Shown here piece after piece: positions 34,521 to 45,729 of a DNA stretch of 64,000 nucleotides. Position 1 is the stretch's first letter, and each line of letters opens with the position of its first letter. The stretch is taken from positions 34,185,564 through 34,249,563 of the forward strand of contig NC_080561.1 in NCBI RefSeq assembly GCF_030253575.1, read 5' to 3'. A program made the position numbers and the translations under genes. The notes beneath the pieces were generated by a model that saw only the letters and a program-made list of their open reading frames with translations, was not told the DNA's origin and made no database searches. This DNA comes from Rhododendron vialii. Lineage: Eukaryota; Streptophyta; Magnoliopsida; Ericales; Ericaceae.

Positions 34521-35701
34521 ATAAAATCGAAACGCGTGACATGGTGAAAACGGAGAATCTTGTTATTATTTATTATCATACTAAGATTGAAAATGTCAGT
34601 TTGAGTTGTTAACTTGGATCGTCTAATGTGTTAATACATGTTTTCTTTTATTCTTCCCTTTAGACCTCCAAATCATTGTGGCTTGTCCTCCTGGTGTGTG
34701 ATGGGCATCTTGTTCTGTGTGAATGTATAATTGGTACCTCGTGGTGTGATGCATTGTGAGAGTTTCATATATGGTATTTGTTTGTCAGACTTATAAGGGG
34801 AATCTTAATGTGGAGGAGTTTTGCTAGATGTTCAACTTGAGATTTGAAGATTGATTTGGGGTTGACGGGTGAGTTTCTTTGTTGTTGAGGTGCGATATTG
34901 TTTGACTTGTCATTGCTTACCTTATGTTCTAACTCTACATGCCTAGCGTGTATATTTTGGGGTGAGGTTGGCTAGTTGTATGAGAAAAGAAAGTGAAAAC
35001 ATTTTGTTAAAGAACTAAGATTAATCTTTAGGTCATTGAAATGGAAATGAAAAAGCAAGGATTGATTTGGATAACGCCGTAACGGTAAGCTGAGATTTTT
35101 AAGAATGTTGGTGTGTGTGGGTGAGAGGGTTGGTGTTTGAGAAATGGAGTTAAATATTTTCCAGCGTGAGTATGACATTTTGAGCTTCACTTTTGACAAA
35201 ACAAGTATGCTTTTGGAAAATGTTTTCCCTTGTGATCTTTCTTCACTTCTGCATGTAATTTAGGTATGGATATCTCTACGAGCTAGTGTAGCTCACCCTA
35301 TCCTTTCAGGTACTCGCCATGGCACTTAGCTTGGATTGCATGGAGTGCACATTGAGACGTCTCTTGAGAGCTTCATTGGTATCATAAAGGAAGTGTTTAT
35401 CATCTAGTCTAATTCATGTTGTGTACTTTACTCGCAATGGAAAGTTGTACCTTTTGATTAGAATATATGTAAAGCTATGTGTAAATTCCTCTCCTTGATC
35501 ATTATGGAACTCATTTAATTGTAAACGTTTGGGAGACTTTATGTAAAAAAAAAAAAAATATTTAGAGAGAAGAAGAAGAGACTTTGATTCTTTATTTGGA
35601 TTGGTATGACAGTTAAGGGTAAATATAGTTTGAGAGGAAGACTTTTGTTGTGGAAAATATATTATTATTTTAGTTGAAAATCGCAGGCGTGACATGTACT
35701 T

Positions 35702-37440
35702 CGTAGTAAACCAATCCACGAGCTGTGGAATAGAGGCTTTGCTGAGTAAGTAGTGGCAGTTTTCATGTGAAGTCTTTTAGGGGACTCCGTTGGGAATTAG
35801 GGAGAATGGATTCCCATGGAAAGGTATCTGGAAGGTGGGGGGGGGCCGTCTCCTGCTGCATTATATTTTAGGACCGCTAATCAGCTAGTCTTCTTATGGA
35901 AGACGATCTGATTACAAGGAGGAGGGTTGTCAATTGGTGTTGCATGTGTCGGGGGGAGGGGGGAGATTTGTCTTGCACTCTGTCGTGCATTGTGAATTGT
36001 CAAGGGATCTTTGTTCTGATTCTTGCTTGTTTTAGGGTGAGTTTGGTGTTACCGGAGAATATGGGCTGATGTTTTATTTGTAAGAGTGTATTAGGCTAGA
36101 AGAAAGGCTTGGCTACTCTCACCTCCTAAGTGAAAAGTAACGCGACAGAGCTAGGGACTTTTGCAGGGATAGAATTGTTGGTGGCAGATTGAGAAGTTAT
36201 TTTTTTGGTAATGCTGCATAGTTTGATTTCTGTGAGACAGATGCTTCTTTTTGATAGTCTAACGAATTTTATAGATTCATTTGTCTGAAGAGTATCCTCG
36301 TCTTTTTGGCTTGACCGGTTTTCTTTGCTCTGTTGTGCTTTTTTGGGATGTTATTAGTGTTTAATGTCCTTTCTCTTGTATTGTCTATTGGTCTTCAGAT
36401 ATCTTCCTAAGTACTATTAGTAACTTAAAAAAGAACTTGGCTGAGTAGCGTTCGGTTTCAAGTTGACAAAATCTTGGTTGCGTGGATCGCGTGATTAGAA
36501 GTCCAACATGATGCTTATTGCTTCTCTCTGGTGTCTTTCCCATGGCAATTGGCTAAAGTATTCCAAGCGAAACAATCATGTCGATCACAGAGCAATGGAA
36601 AACTGCAAAAAAACTTCTAAAACTGCACATAATTAGCAGCTCCATGTTTCATTGGAGAATTAAAACTCTTATAGGTAGCATTAATTGAAAATTTCGATGA
36701 CAGTAGGTTCCATGCTTACTGAACTTTCTTTTCCCCATAACAAGTTTCCATATGGAATATTCAGAAATATCATCCACTGCACAAAAATTTAGTTCCTATT
36801 TGTGATGTTTGAGTTTGATATATTGTTACATTTCTGATCAAACCTTTGCCTTTGTCCGTGTCCCATAAAGAACAATCCAACTGGAAAAGGTTAGAGATTC
36901 TAAATCAACATATGTTGATGGATTTCAATATGGATTTGAGATTCTCTTAACAACAACTTATGTTTTTTTGGAAAAGGTAACAAGAGGAAACCAATCAATT
37001 AATGAGGGATATGAGGTTCTTGATTGAAAGATGAGACCCCAAAAAAATTGAGTATCAAGCCCATATTGAGAAGGATGGATTTCTAAAGACTGAAGCTGTT
37101 AGGGACTTTATCCTTCTTGAGTTTACGTGTTATAAGTTCACAGTTAGTCAAATCAGTAGTGAGTGAATCCTGTTAGTCAATGTTCTAAAAATCGCTAGGC
37201 GCGAATCGGGTGGAAAAGGTGCGCTTAGCGCCTAGGTGGGACTAGTCACCTGTTTAATCTAGAATCAACATCTATTCAAACATTGTTTTCGCCCACTCAA
37301 CAGCCTTATTCCATTCATCACATTGCCACCGGATCGAATTAAATTTTATTTTTTACGGGCATATAACAAAAACTTGTTGTCATAAACTACAAAGAGTGAA
37401 ATAAATAAAACAGTGACTGCTCCCTATCCCTTTGGTATGT
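35702..37440. other. no gene recognised
   Basis: Counterpart of 6657-8400. A run of G's near 35840 is expanded and about 16 bp near 36773 are missing relative to unit 1. Near 37465-37545 the GAAGCAAACCAATAGGCAAATAG word is tandemly amplified. Confidence 0.4.
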
Positions 37441-37841
37441 AGTGATTTTGGGCTACGTGTCATACAAAAGAAGCAAACCAATAGGCAAATAGGAGAAGCA
37501 AACCAATAGGCAAATAGCAGAAGCAAACCATTAGGCAAATAGAATAAGATCCACATTCCACAGCCTAGAATAATCATAAAACTACCTAGAATAATCATAA
37601 AACTGATAAAAAAACATACTGTCTTTAATCTCTAATATCTGCAGCTTGTTGAAATTTTGATTACTTACAAGCAAATGATGAATGGGCTCAATGAACTACT
37701 AATTAAGCTATCATCTACATATCCAGTTTCTTTCGTTCTTCATTCCCCCTCGGACGGACACACAACAAACATACCATAATGTGCACTCTCTTGCTCTTGA
37801 TGTTGCTAGCTCCATTCTCCGTTCTTCAGGAATGATCAATC

Positions 37842-38808
37842 TCACCACCATATTGAGGGAAGATGTTCTGACATGTTATTTTTCTGTTGATCCAAAAACA
37901 AATCATTGGAAAAAGAGAATATCGATAATGGTTCCGCTGTGGCATGTAACATGGAGTTTGGAGACAAGAACCCTTCACTCTCGTGATTGCTTGGAAGAAG
38001 CTCCGCACTCAACCAGGTTTTTGCATTCTCCTGTTCCTCCCAAATGGCTTCAAATTCTTCAACCGTAAGCTCATTTGGATCATTACTCATCGCAAAACTC
38101 TGTTCTTGCACAAGTAGTTCTTCCAAGAAAGGAGCGACTTCTGTTTGTGTTTCTGGTGCCACAACAATATGGCAATCCATATTCTTTTCTTCCCCCAAAT
38201 TCGTTTGAATACGCTTTGCCGGTTTCGGAACTCTAAGGTCATCATCAGTTGTAGCAACCTAATCTACATTCTTTCCTTTCCTTGGTGATATCTTGGTGTC
38301 CTTTGAGTAGTCTCTTTTTATCCTACAAAGAACACATTCGGCACCATCGGGTAGAGAGTACTCATGCATGATCCAGTGGCCTTTTGTCACACTCCTGTCG
38401 ATTGCACCCATTTCGTTTGAAATCTTAAAGCACAAAATCCTCTTGTACCCTATCAAACTGATATTATCCTTGTCAATTTCCAACACTTGTTCAAGAGCGG
38501 TCTCTCCATGCCATGAGCCACAACCGGCAGTTCTAGGTCTCTTTTTTCCGCTGCCCTTGATCAAGCTCGTGAAAACATAGATTGTGCCTTTTGTCTTCCA
38601 TAAATTTGTCTTCTCGTCTTTGGTTCTGCATATCTCCCACAGATCTTCGTCGGTAAAAATCTGCCATGGGGCTTTGTCGTTAGCCCCATAAATCTCACCT
38701 CGATAAACTCGTCACAAGGCAGGGTTTGGTCCATAGACTTCTTTTTAAGAAAGTCTAAAGTTCTTTATTTGTAGGCCTAAAGCGATATCCTGATGGCAGA
38801 GTACTCAT
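37842..38808 (-). pseudogene. NAC transcription factor, full-length but disrupted
   Basis: The start is ATG at 38808 (MSTLPSGYRFRPTNKEL). The domain is traceable in order: subdomain A; a region matching REIYG.DKAPWQIF; LWKTKGTIYVFTSLIKG; AGCGSWHGET; SLIGYKRILCFKIS; KGHWIMHEYSLP; ECVLCRIKR; then the C-terminal SNDPNELTVEEFEAIWEEQ. Breaks are a frameshift right after KEL, a second in the segment before the EIYG-like part, and a TAG after GKNVD where unit 1 still reads CAG. The original stop after LFLD is CAA here, extending the tail. It shares the GSWHGET core with the + strand gene, so that change predates the inverted duplication. It is probably non-functional as protein. Confidence 0.9.
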
Positions 38809-38905
38809 GTTGCTTCTCTCTCTCTCTCTCTCCAACTATCTACTCTATTACTAAGTACTGCTATTCTCTCAACTCTCTCTGTGAATGTCAAAGGGGTTAT
38901 AGGGA

Positions 38906-38912
38906 TATATAT
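38906..38912 (-). promoter_or_regulatory. TATA-like box upstream of the - strand NAC copy
   Basis: Read on the - strand it is TATATAT followed by CCCTATAACCCC, as in the + strand NAC promoters, about 95 bp before the ATG. The leader again has a GA tract, only 20-odd bases long (38815-38835). Unit 1 has lost this part. Confidence 0.6.
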
Positions 38913-39063
38913 ACACAAGAGAAGGGTGGCGGGACTTAATTGAGTGAGACAAATCATGGAGTGACGGGAAAGTCTTGGACTCTTAACTCACTCAGAGTTT
39001 GTTGAGAAATTAAATATCGGACTAAAGGATTTACATCATAAGATGATAACAAATTAAAATTTA

Positions 39064-39947
39064 GGACAAATTTTCGTAGTCATCCATCTAGTTTTACGGT
39101 TGTCTCAATTTCGTCCATCTACTTTCAATTGCTATCAAATAAACCGTGTAGTTTGTTTTACGTTCCAAATTGGTAAAATCGTTAACACCGTTAATGAAAC
39201 TAACAGAAAAATATGATTAAAAAATTAAGTGCTCCAATTTTCAATTCGGTTGAACCGGTGCGAAGATCTTATTTTTTGATCATTTTATCCTAGATGGTCG
39301 TTATGAATTTTTTGCTCTAAGGCCTTTCACCCGAAGACTCCTTATTGAGTTTTAGGACTCTCTTAGGGTACTCATTGAAAGGCTTTAGAGCCAAAAATCC
39401 ATTATGATAATCTAAGATAAAATGATAAGAAAAATAAGATCTTCGCACCGGTTCAAATGGATTGAAAATTGGAACACTTATTTTTTACACCGTTTATATA
39501 TTAAAAAATATAGTTAAAAAATTAAGTGTTCCAATTTTTAATCTGTTTGAACCGGTGCAAAGATCTTATTTTTCTGATTATTTTATCTTAAATGGTTATA
39601 ATGAATTTTTAGCTATAAGACCTTTCAATGAGCACCCTAAAAGAGCCCTAAAACTAAATAAGTAGTCTTTGGGTGCTCGTTGAAAGGCCTTAAAGCCAAA
39701 AATTTATTACGACCATTTAGGATAAAATGATCAAAAAAATACGATCTTCACACCGGTTCAACCGAATTGAAAATTTGAGCACTTAATTTTTTAATCATAT
39801 TTTTCCATTAGTTTCATAAACAGTGTTAACGATTTTACCAATTCGGAACGTAAAACAAACTACAGGGTTTATTTGGTAGCAATTGAAACTAGATTGACGA
39901 AATTGAGATAACCGTAAAACTAGAGGGACGACTATGAAAATTTGCCC
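39064..39947. mobile_element. Mutator-like foldback element, unit 2 copy
   Basis: Same insertion as 9320-10474 without the nested Stowaway. TAAAATTTA flanks it at 39055-39063 and 39948-39956. Length is 884 bp. Both units have it at the same place, so it was present before the tandem duplication. Confidence 0.85.
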
Positions 39948-39956
39948 TAAAATTTA

Positions 39957-40575
39957 TCTAAAGTACCATGGGTATGCCAAAATGTGTGCACCAAGTTTAC
40001 AACCGGTTAAGTGGGATCAATGTGCATCGAGGTCCCACACAGTTGATCCGATCAATTCAATTTTATGTAAATAGGAGTATTATTTTAAGGGTCCTAATTT
40101 GATTTTTGGTTTCTGAATTCACATGAACCAAAAGTTAAATGAAGTGATAAGATGTTACCAATGCTCAATTTGAACTAATTTTTTTTAACGGCAACATCCT
40201 ACAAGCTATTTTAATAAAATTTAAGGGCTCAAATCATTTGTATGAGAGCCCGAGGTAGATCTCACATAACCCGGTGTACATTTGATCCCTCAAAATCCGT
40301 TTTGAATCTATCCCGAGACTCAAAAAATGACCAGGGCCGCTCATTTTGTTTAAAATGTTTTGTTCAGGCTTCATATAAAAGATTAGCCTCATTCGGATGT
40401 CGGTAATAGTTTTTACGATACATCCGACTTTGCTTCTCAGAGATAAAGTTGGATGTTACGTAAACATCCTTATTGATATTCAAATGAGCTGATTTTTTAC
40501 GGAAAGTCTAAACAAAATATTTTAAGCATAAAATGAATGGGTTGACTTACCTAAAAAAAAATTGAACGGATCCGG
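39957..40575. repeat. old upstream region of the - strand NAC copy, with hairpin
   Basis: Inverse partner of about 48090-48690. It includes the foldback at 40325-40575, which corresponds to 10851-11110. Confidence 0.75.
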
Positions 40576-40614
40576 TCATCTTTGGAGGATCCAATACGAG
40601 AGAAACTTTTATGT

Positions 40615-41020
40615 ATACTGGGGATACCAAGGACGTTGATATCCCCTTCGGTTCGTTTTGCATTTTCTGATCACATTTGGATGATCGGCTCCATTTATTT
40701 TGTAGATTTCAGTGACAACCTTAATCATACCAAAAAACGTGTTTATCGAATTTTAGTAGGTATATGATCGGCACACAAGAAAATTGAAGAAAACCAAAAC
40801 TTGGTAAAAAATACACTAAATCGGAACCCAATTTTGGGTTTTTTGCAATTTTCATATGTGCCGATCATATCAAATCAAGTCCGATGAATAGAATTTTTGG
40901 AATGAATAAAGTTCTCACCGAACTCTACAAAATGAAGGAAGCCGATCATCAAAATGTGATCAGAAAATGGCCGAAAATTGAGAAACGGACCTGAGGGGAT
41001 ACCAACCCCCTTGATATCTG
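40615..41020. repeat. second foldback, unit 2 copy
   Basis: Counterpart of 11120-11580. GATGATCGGCTCCATTTATTT on the left pairs with the inverse in 40925-40965, and GTATATGATCGGCACA with 40850-40870. Confidence 0.7.
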
Positions 41021-41992
41021 GGAGGTGCAGATGATGGTGGTGGTTTGGACCCTAGCTCTGATGGTTGCGTAAATATTCACATAAACGCCCCCCTAATTTA
41101 TTCCCGCTAGGTTCATTTATATCGTTACTCGGGGTCTGATGCTTGATTTTTGTGTTATAGGTATTTGGATGATGTTGTAGAAAAAAGAGGCAAAGTTGAA
41201 GTTTACTTGGTGTCGAAACGACACGATGGCCGGTCAAATGAATTTTTTTTTTGATCCAAAACCCATTTCAAAACAACCAAAATAGGCTAAAACAGCGAAT
41301 CCATCCTAGAACAGAGAAAGAGAACCTAGAGCAAACCATCACCGAAAGAAAAACAAGAAAAAAGGTGACAAAGGGGCAATGACAAACAGTCGCAAAAACT
41401 AGTGTCTAGATCCAACCACTAGAGACTTGGGGAAGGGTTGGGTGCTTATGGGAATTGAACTCTGCCCAAATGCATGAGAGTATAAGGTAGGCACCAACAG
41501 CATTCCGCCTCACTTGCAAATGGGAGGATTTCGTTCTTCCCTTTTCTGCCTTTTTCTTGGAGTATATTTTTATTTAAAATAGGTGAGGCCCAACGCCATG
41601 TAGGCGAACAGTAGGTGGAGTGGTGGAAATAAGCGATTGGGGTAGACTATCCGCATCAACATCTTTAACAAGAAACGAGGAGATCAACAAGAAACGAGGA
41701 GATCACGACGTCGTTCATCCTCCTGATGATGCAGTTTCTCCGCGAGCACAAGCACGATGACATTTCGCCACCAGTTAGTATCTCCAACCATTTCTCTCTT
41801 TCGAATTTACTATCTTTCTTGTTTAAGGCTGTGTTTAGGTCGAGTAATTTATGGAGGGAACCGAAAGAAACGATTTAAATGCTGAGAGGGGTCTTCAAGA
41901 ACAGATGAAAACAGAGCATTTGGAATTCAAAACATTAACAAATCATGTGATAAACCAATTAGAACATGAAAAGAGGGGTCTAGAAGAGTGAG

Positions 41993-42078
<86 letters not shown>

Positions 42079-43169
42079 GATAGCTTTATTAATTTTTAAC
42101 GGGAAAAAAAACTACTCCAAGTTAGTTAGAACGGGCGCGAAACTGTTATGGACGTTGGTGAAAAAGTGGTTATTTTCATGACCCGTTTCAACACCTTCCA
42201 TGCGTGCAACACTTTCTGATGAACAATAAAGAGCAAAACCAGTGCAGGAGACTCCCGTCATTACTGGGTCTGGGGAAGGGTTGATGTAGGCAACCTTACC
42301 TCTGCAAGCAGAGAGGTTGTTTTCGGACTTGAACAATTCTTTTTTTTTTTTTAAAATAAACTTTGTGAATGCACAACCTACTACATTATCATTTACTTGT
42401 ATACGAAGGCTAGAATTCTAAAAGTCGGCCGCCTAGGCACTAGGAGGTGATCCAACGCCTAGATGCTTCATACTTGGGGCAATTTTATTAGAATTGTGGA
42501 GTCAAATTCTTTTGCCAAATTAACAGGTTAATGTGGAGGTGACTTGACGTGTAGGTCCGCCCTTGACTCCACTTACCCACGCGTATTCACACACAGGAGG
42601 AAACCTTCACTCACAAGAGCAAATCATTACAACGAAGAACAGGAGAATGATAATTACGAAATCTCATAACTGAGAAATCTCCATTTCAGATTTACAAAAG
42701 TCCCTAGCTAAAAGAGTATTTGAAGCCCAAAATAAAGAAAAAAAAGTTTGGACGTACGGCCTCTGGATTCGTTTGTGCAGAGAGAGAGAGAAGAACAATC
42801 CATGGCGATTCCATCTTTGTACAGAGGGAGATCGGTGTATGCGTGCGTAAATTTTAGAGGGGATGCTTCATAATTGGGGCAAATTGAATTTGCTGGTTTT
42901 AAGTCAAGGATGTGCTACCATGGACAATCTGGAGATCGACTGTGAATCAGAATGGATTGTTACCACACTCGATCACACATTGTATTAACTTAGGCCCAAC
43001 AACTGCTACCACGCTCGATCACACATTGTATTAACTTAGGCCCATTCAATTCCTTCAATAACTGGGCAACTACCAACTAATTTCTACCCAATTCGGGCTC
43101 GACCCAATTCCCTTTTTACTTCAGCAGTACACGTTGCAAGTTCCGTTGGCTTGGCTTAGACATAACCCA
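41021..43169. other. no gene recognised; (AT)n at 41997-42072
   Basis: Counterpart of 11581-13830 and 15400-15545, with deletions relative to unit 1. 41997-42072 is an uninterrupted AT tract of 38 units, absent from unit 1, where only GAGATATGATAG is found. It probably grew by slippage from that seed. Confidence 0.55.
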
Positions 43170-43178
43170 TAAAATATG

Positions 43179-45720
43179 TAAAAAATTAGCCTAGGGTCCA
43201 CTATAGCATGTTTCTAACCCACTTAGTCCACTGATCAAGTTTCTAACCCACTAAGTCCACTAATATGTATTTGGTAAGGCATAAAGTCCACTACATTTAA
43301 AAAGAGAATTATTGCCTAACAGAATTACCCTTCCATTCAAATCCCATCAATTTAGCCTATTATCCTCCCTTTATCTCTTCTAGTTTTGAAATCAAAATCC
43401 CATCAATTTAGCCCATTATCCTCTCATTATCCCTTCTAGTTTTGCAAATCATGCCAATCATGGGTATCTCTCTCTCTCTCTCGTCTCTCTCTATTTGGAA
43501 TGTTGATCACGTCAATCACGGATATACTGATCTTGATATAGATTCGTATGTAACGTTGTTGTACTTATATAACGTTATATAACAGTCGAAGATTCTTTTT
43601 TTCTGATACACTATATATAACGTAGTGGACTTTATGCCTTACAAGAACATATAACATGAGATACTTACGTTTACATCTGAACGTAATATACTTGTTTGTC
43701 AGTTCACATTTAACATGAGATACTTACATTTTACGTTATATACTCATTCATCAGCTCGCATTTAACGTTATGTACTCATTCACTCATGACAGAAAACCAC
43801 ATATAACGATATTAATGATGCAAACCTAAAATGATTTTTGGTTGTTTAGGTTTAACCTTATATAATGTCAATATAACGTTATTGTACATATATAACGTTA
43901 TATAACATTATATACTCGTTCATCAGTTCACAGTTATTGTGAGATACTTACATTTTACGTTATATACTCATTCATCAGCTCGCATTTTAACATTATATAC
44001 AATGCAGTATAAACCTTAACATGCCATCAATTTCAATTTATCCAAAATGTACGACCTAAGTCAGTGGGCAAGTCAAAACTTGTTCAAAATGAAACATCAT
44101 TAATGTTCGAACCATCGAAGACAAAGTTTGTTCAAACCCCCACAAAAAATAAAAAATAAAAATAAAAATTGTCCCAATGACACCATCTCAGTCATTCTCT
44201 ATCACCATCTCATCAGTTCATCCGTGCTGGAGGATCTATCCTTGCTATTGGCGGGACATTATATGTTCGTTCCACAGGTACCAACTTTTTATCTTTCTGA
44301 TTTGGTTTTCTCATTCCTGCAAAAATACACAGAGTTAAACATATGCAAATATATATAACCTAAACACTAGCATGGTAATAAAGTAGATTCAGAACAAAAA
44401 CAATCCAAAGCCAGCAAGACATTAATAAAACACGTAACATTATGTCATATATATAACCATATATATTTAAGGTGAAAACATGATATATAACCTTCCGCAA
44501 GTCTACTGATCATATATAATATTTTATCAAAACTAATATGGAACATGTAATATTTGTATGTTGTTGCAATACAATGAAAATGATACGGTATATCATATAT
44601 AACCATATATATTTACGTTATTGAATTGGTCCGCGCAGCGGTTTATAGACCTGAATATATAACCATATATAAACTTATAAAATAGTCACATATAATGTTA
44701 TATATTATTAACTGTCCAATTGTGCTTTACTAATGAGTTCCTATATATACCTTGAACTGTACTCAGTTACCAACATTGATATAACCATATATACTATCAA
44801 TCGAATCCCTAACTTAATTCAACTATACCATACCAGATCAAAGATTGATATAACCATATATACTCACAATCAACACCCTATCTTAACTTAACCAATACCT
44901 AACCGATTAGAGTTTGATATAACTATATCTACTCGCAATCAAAACCCTAATTTAACTGAGCCAAACCATTTATATAACCATATATACGATGAGAAACATA
45001 ATCTACTCAGAACAGGGTCTCAGAGTCGACGAATACCAATCATAAATTTTCCCCAGGATGCTGTGTACAAAACCCTCAATCACAGGGCAAATAACTTAGG
45101 TTTATATACGAAGAGAAACATACCTAGTGTATCGATTGCGTTGTAGGATCTGACGAAGGCGATGGAGAAACGAAGGCGAAGAACGGCGACTATCACTGAA
45201 ATGAAGGCGACTAGATTTGACAAAGGCGAAGAACGGCGTCCGACTGAAACGAGGGCGAATCAAAGGCGACTAGCGCAACGGAGACGAACATGGGTGAACA
45301 AGTGCGATCGTTGGTGAACGATCGCGATTGACGAAGGAGGGCGACGATGAAGGAGGGCTGATGATGACGAAGAAGGACCGGCGACGAAGAAGCCCGACGA
45401 CGATGAAGGACTCTCAGTCTGGTTCGTTGGGTCAATGGCTTTTTTTTTTTCCTCTCTCTGGTTCATTTTGGAAATGGGGGGAGGGGGGGAGGGTGGACGG
45501 GTTTTGTAATGGGAGTAAATGGATATATTTGACATGGAGGAAAATACGGAGATTGAGAAAAAAACGGGGCAATTTTTTTTTTTGAAAGGAGGGGTATATT
45601 AGACTAATCAGGGTTATTATATCTTTACTAATAGGTTAGTGGACTTAGGAGGTTACAGAATTTAGAAGTGGACTAGATGGGTTTGGAAAGTGCTATAATG
45701 GACTTATGAAAAATTCTCCC
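43179..45720 (-). mobile_element. Mutator-like element, 2.54 kb, unit 2 only
   Basis: TAAAATATG flanks it at 43170-43178 and 45721-45729; unit 1 has CCATAAAATATGAATAG uninterrupted near 15545. The terminal inverted repeats are about 85 bp and imperfect (GTCCACTATAGCA against GTCCATTATAGCA; AACCCA and TAGTCCACT on both arms). The interior is AT-rich with many TATAACGTTATATA and TATAACCATATATA words. The right part (45120-45500) is GC-richer and on the - strand looks like a leader ending at CTAG|GTATG, a possible splice donor, so transcription from the right end is plausible. No transposase was recognised, so it is non-autonomous or a gene-fragment carrier. Confidence 0.85.
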
Positions 45721-45729
45721 TAAAATATG

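Larger units (their letters stand above)
31923..35692 (+). mobile_element. 3.77-kb insertion with 9-bp target duplication, unit 2 only
   Basis: CATGTACTT flanks it at 31914-31922 and 35693-35701; unit 1 has it once (about 6648-6656), an exact empty site. The ends (TAGAGACCC and GGCGTGA) show no clear inverted repeat. Inside are a TATA-like CTATATAAGT (32089-32098), a seven-copy repeat of about 33 bp built on TTACCGAAAT (32175-32395), a C/T-rich leader-like stretch (32455-32545) and an array of about 45-bp repeats around GAACGGGTCC (34235-34460). No transposase, gag or pol was recognised. Candidates are a non-TIR Mutator-like element or an unusual LTR: the inverse end reads TGTCACGCC if the last two bases of the flank are included, but the other end lacks CA. 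Confidence 0.8.

Noticed and set aside
34115..34542. - strand frames with repeated TNRWTRSFTT-like peptides
   Set aside because: This is the translation of the 40-45-bp tandem DNA repeat inside the 3.77-kb insertion; no protein family is recognised.
35650..35701. Reading the 3.77-kb insertion simply as a solo LTR starting TGTCACGCC on the - strand
   Set aside because: The other end does not finish with CA, and the duplication is 9 bp rather than 5, so a standard solo LTR does not fit; kept only as an alternative.
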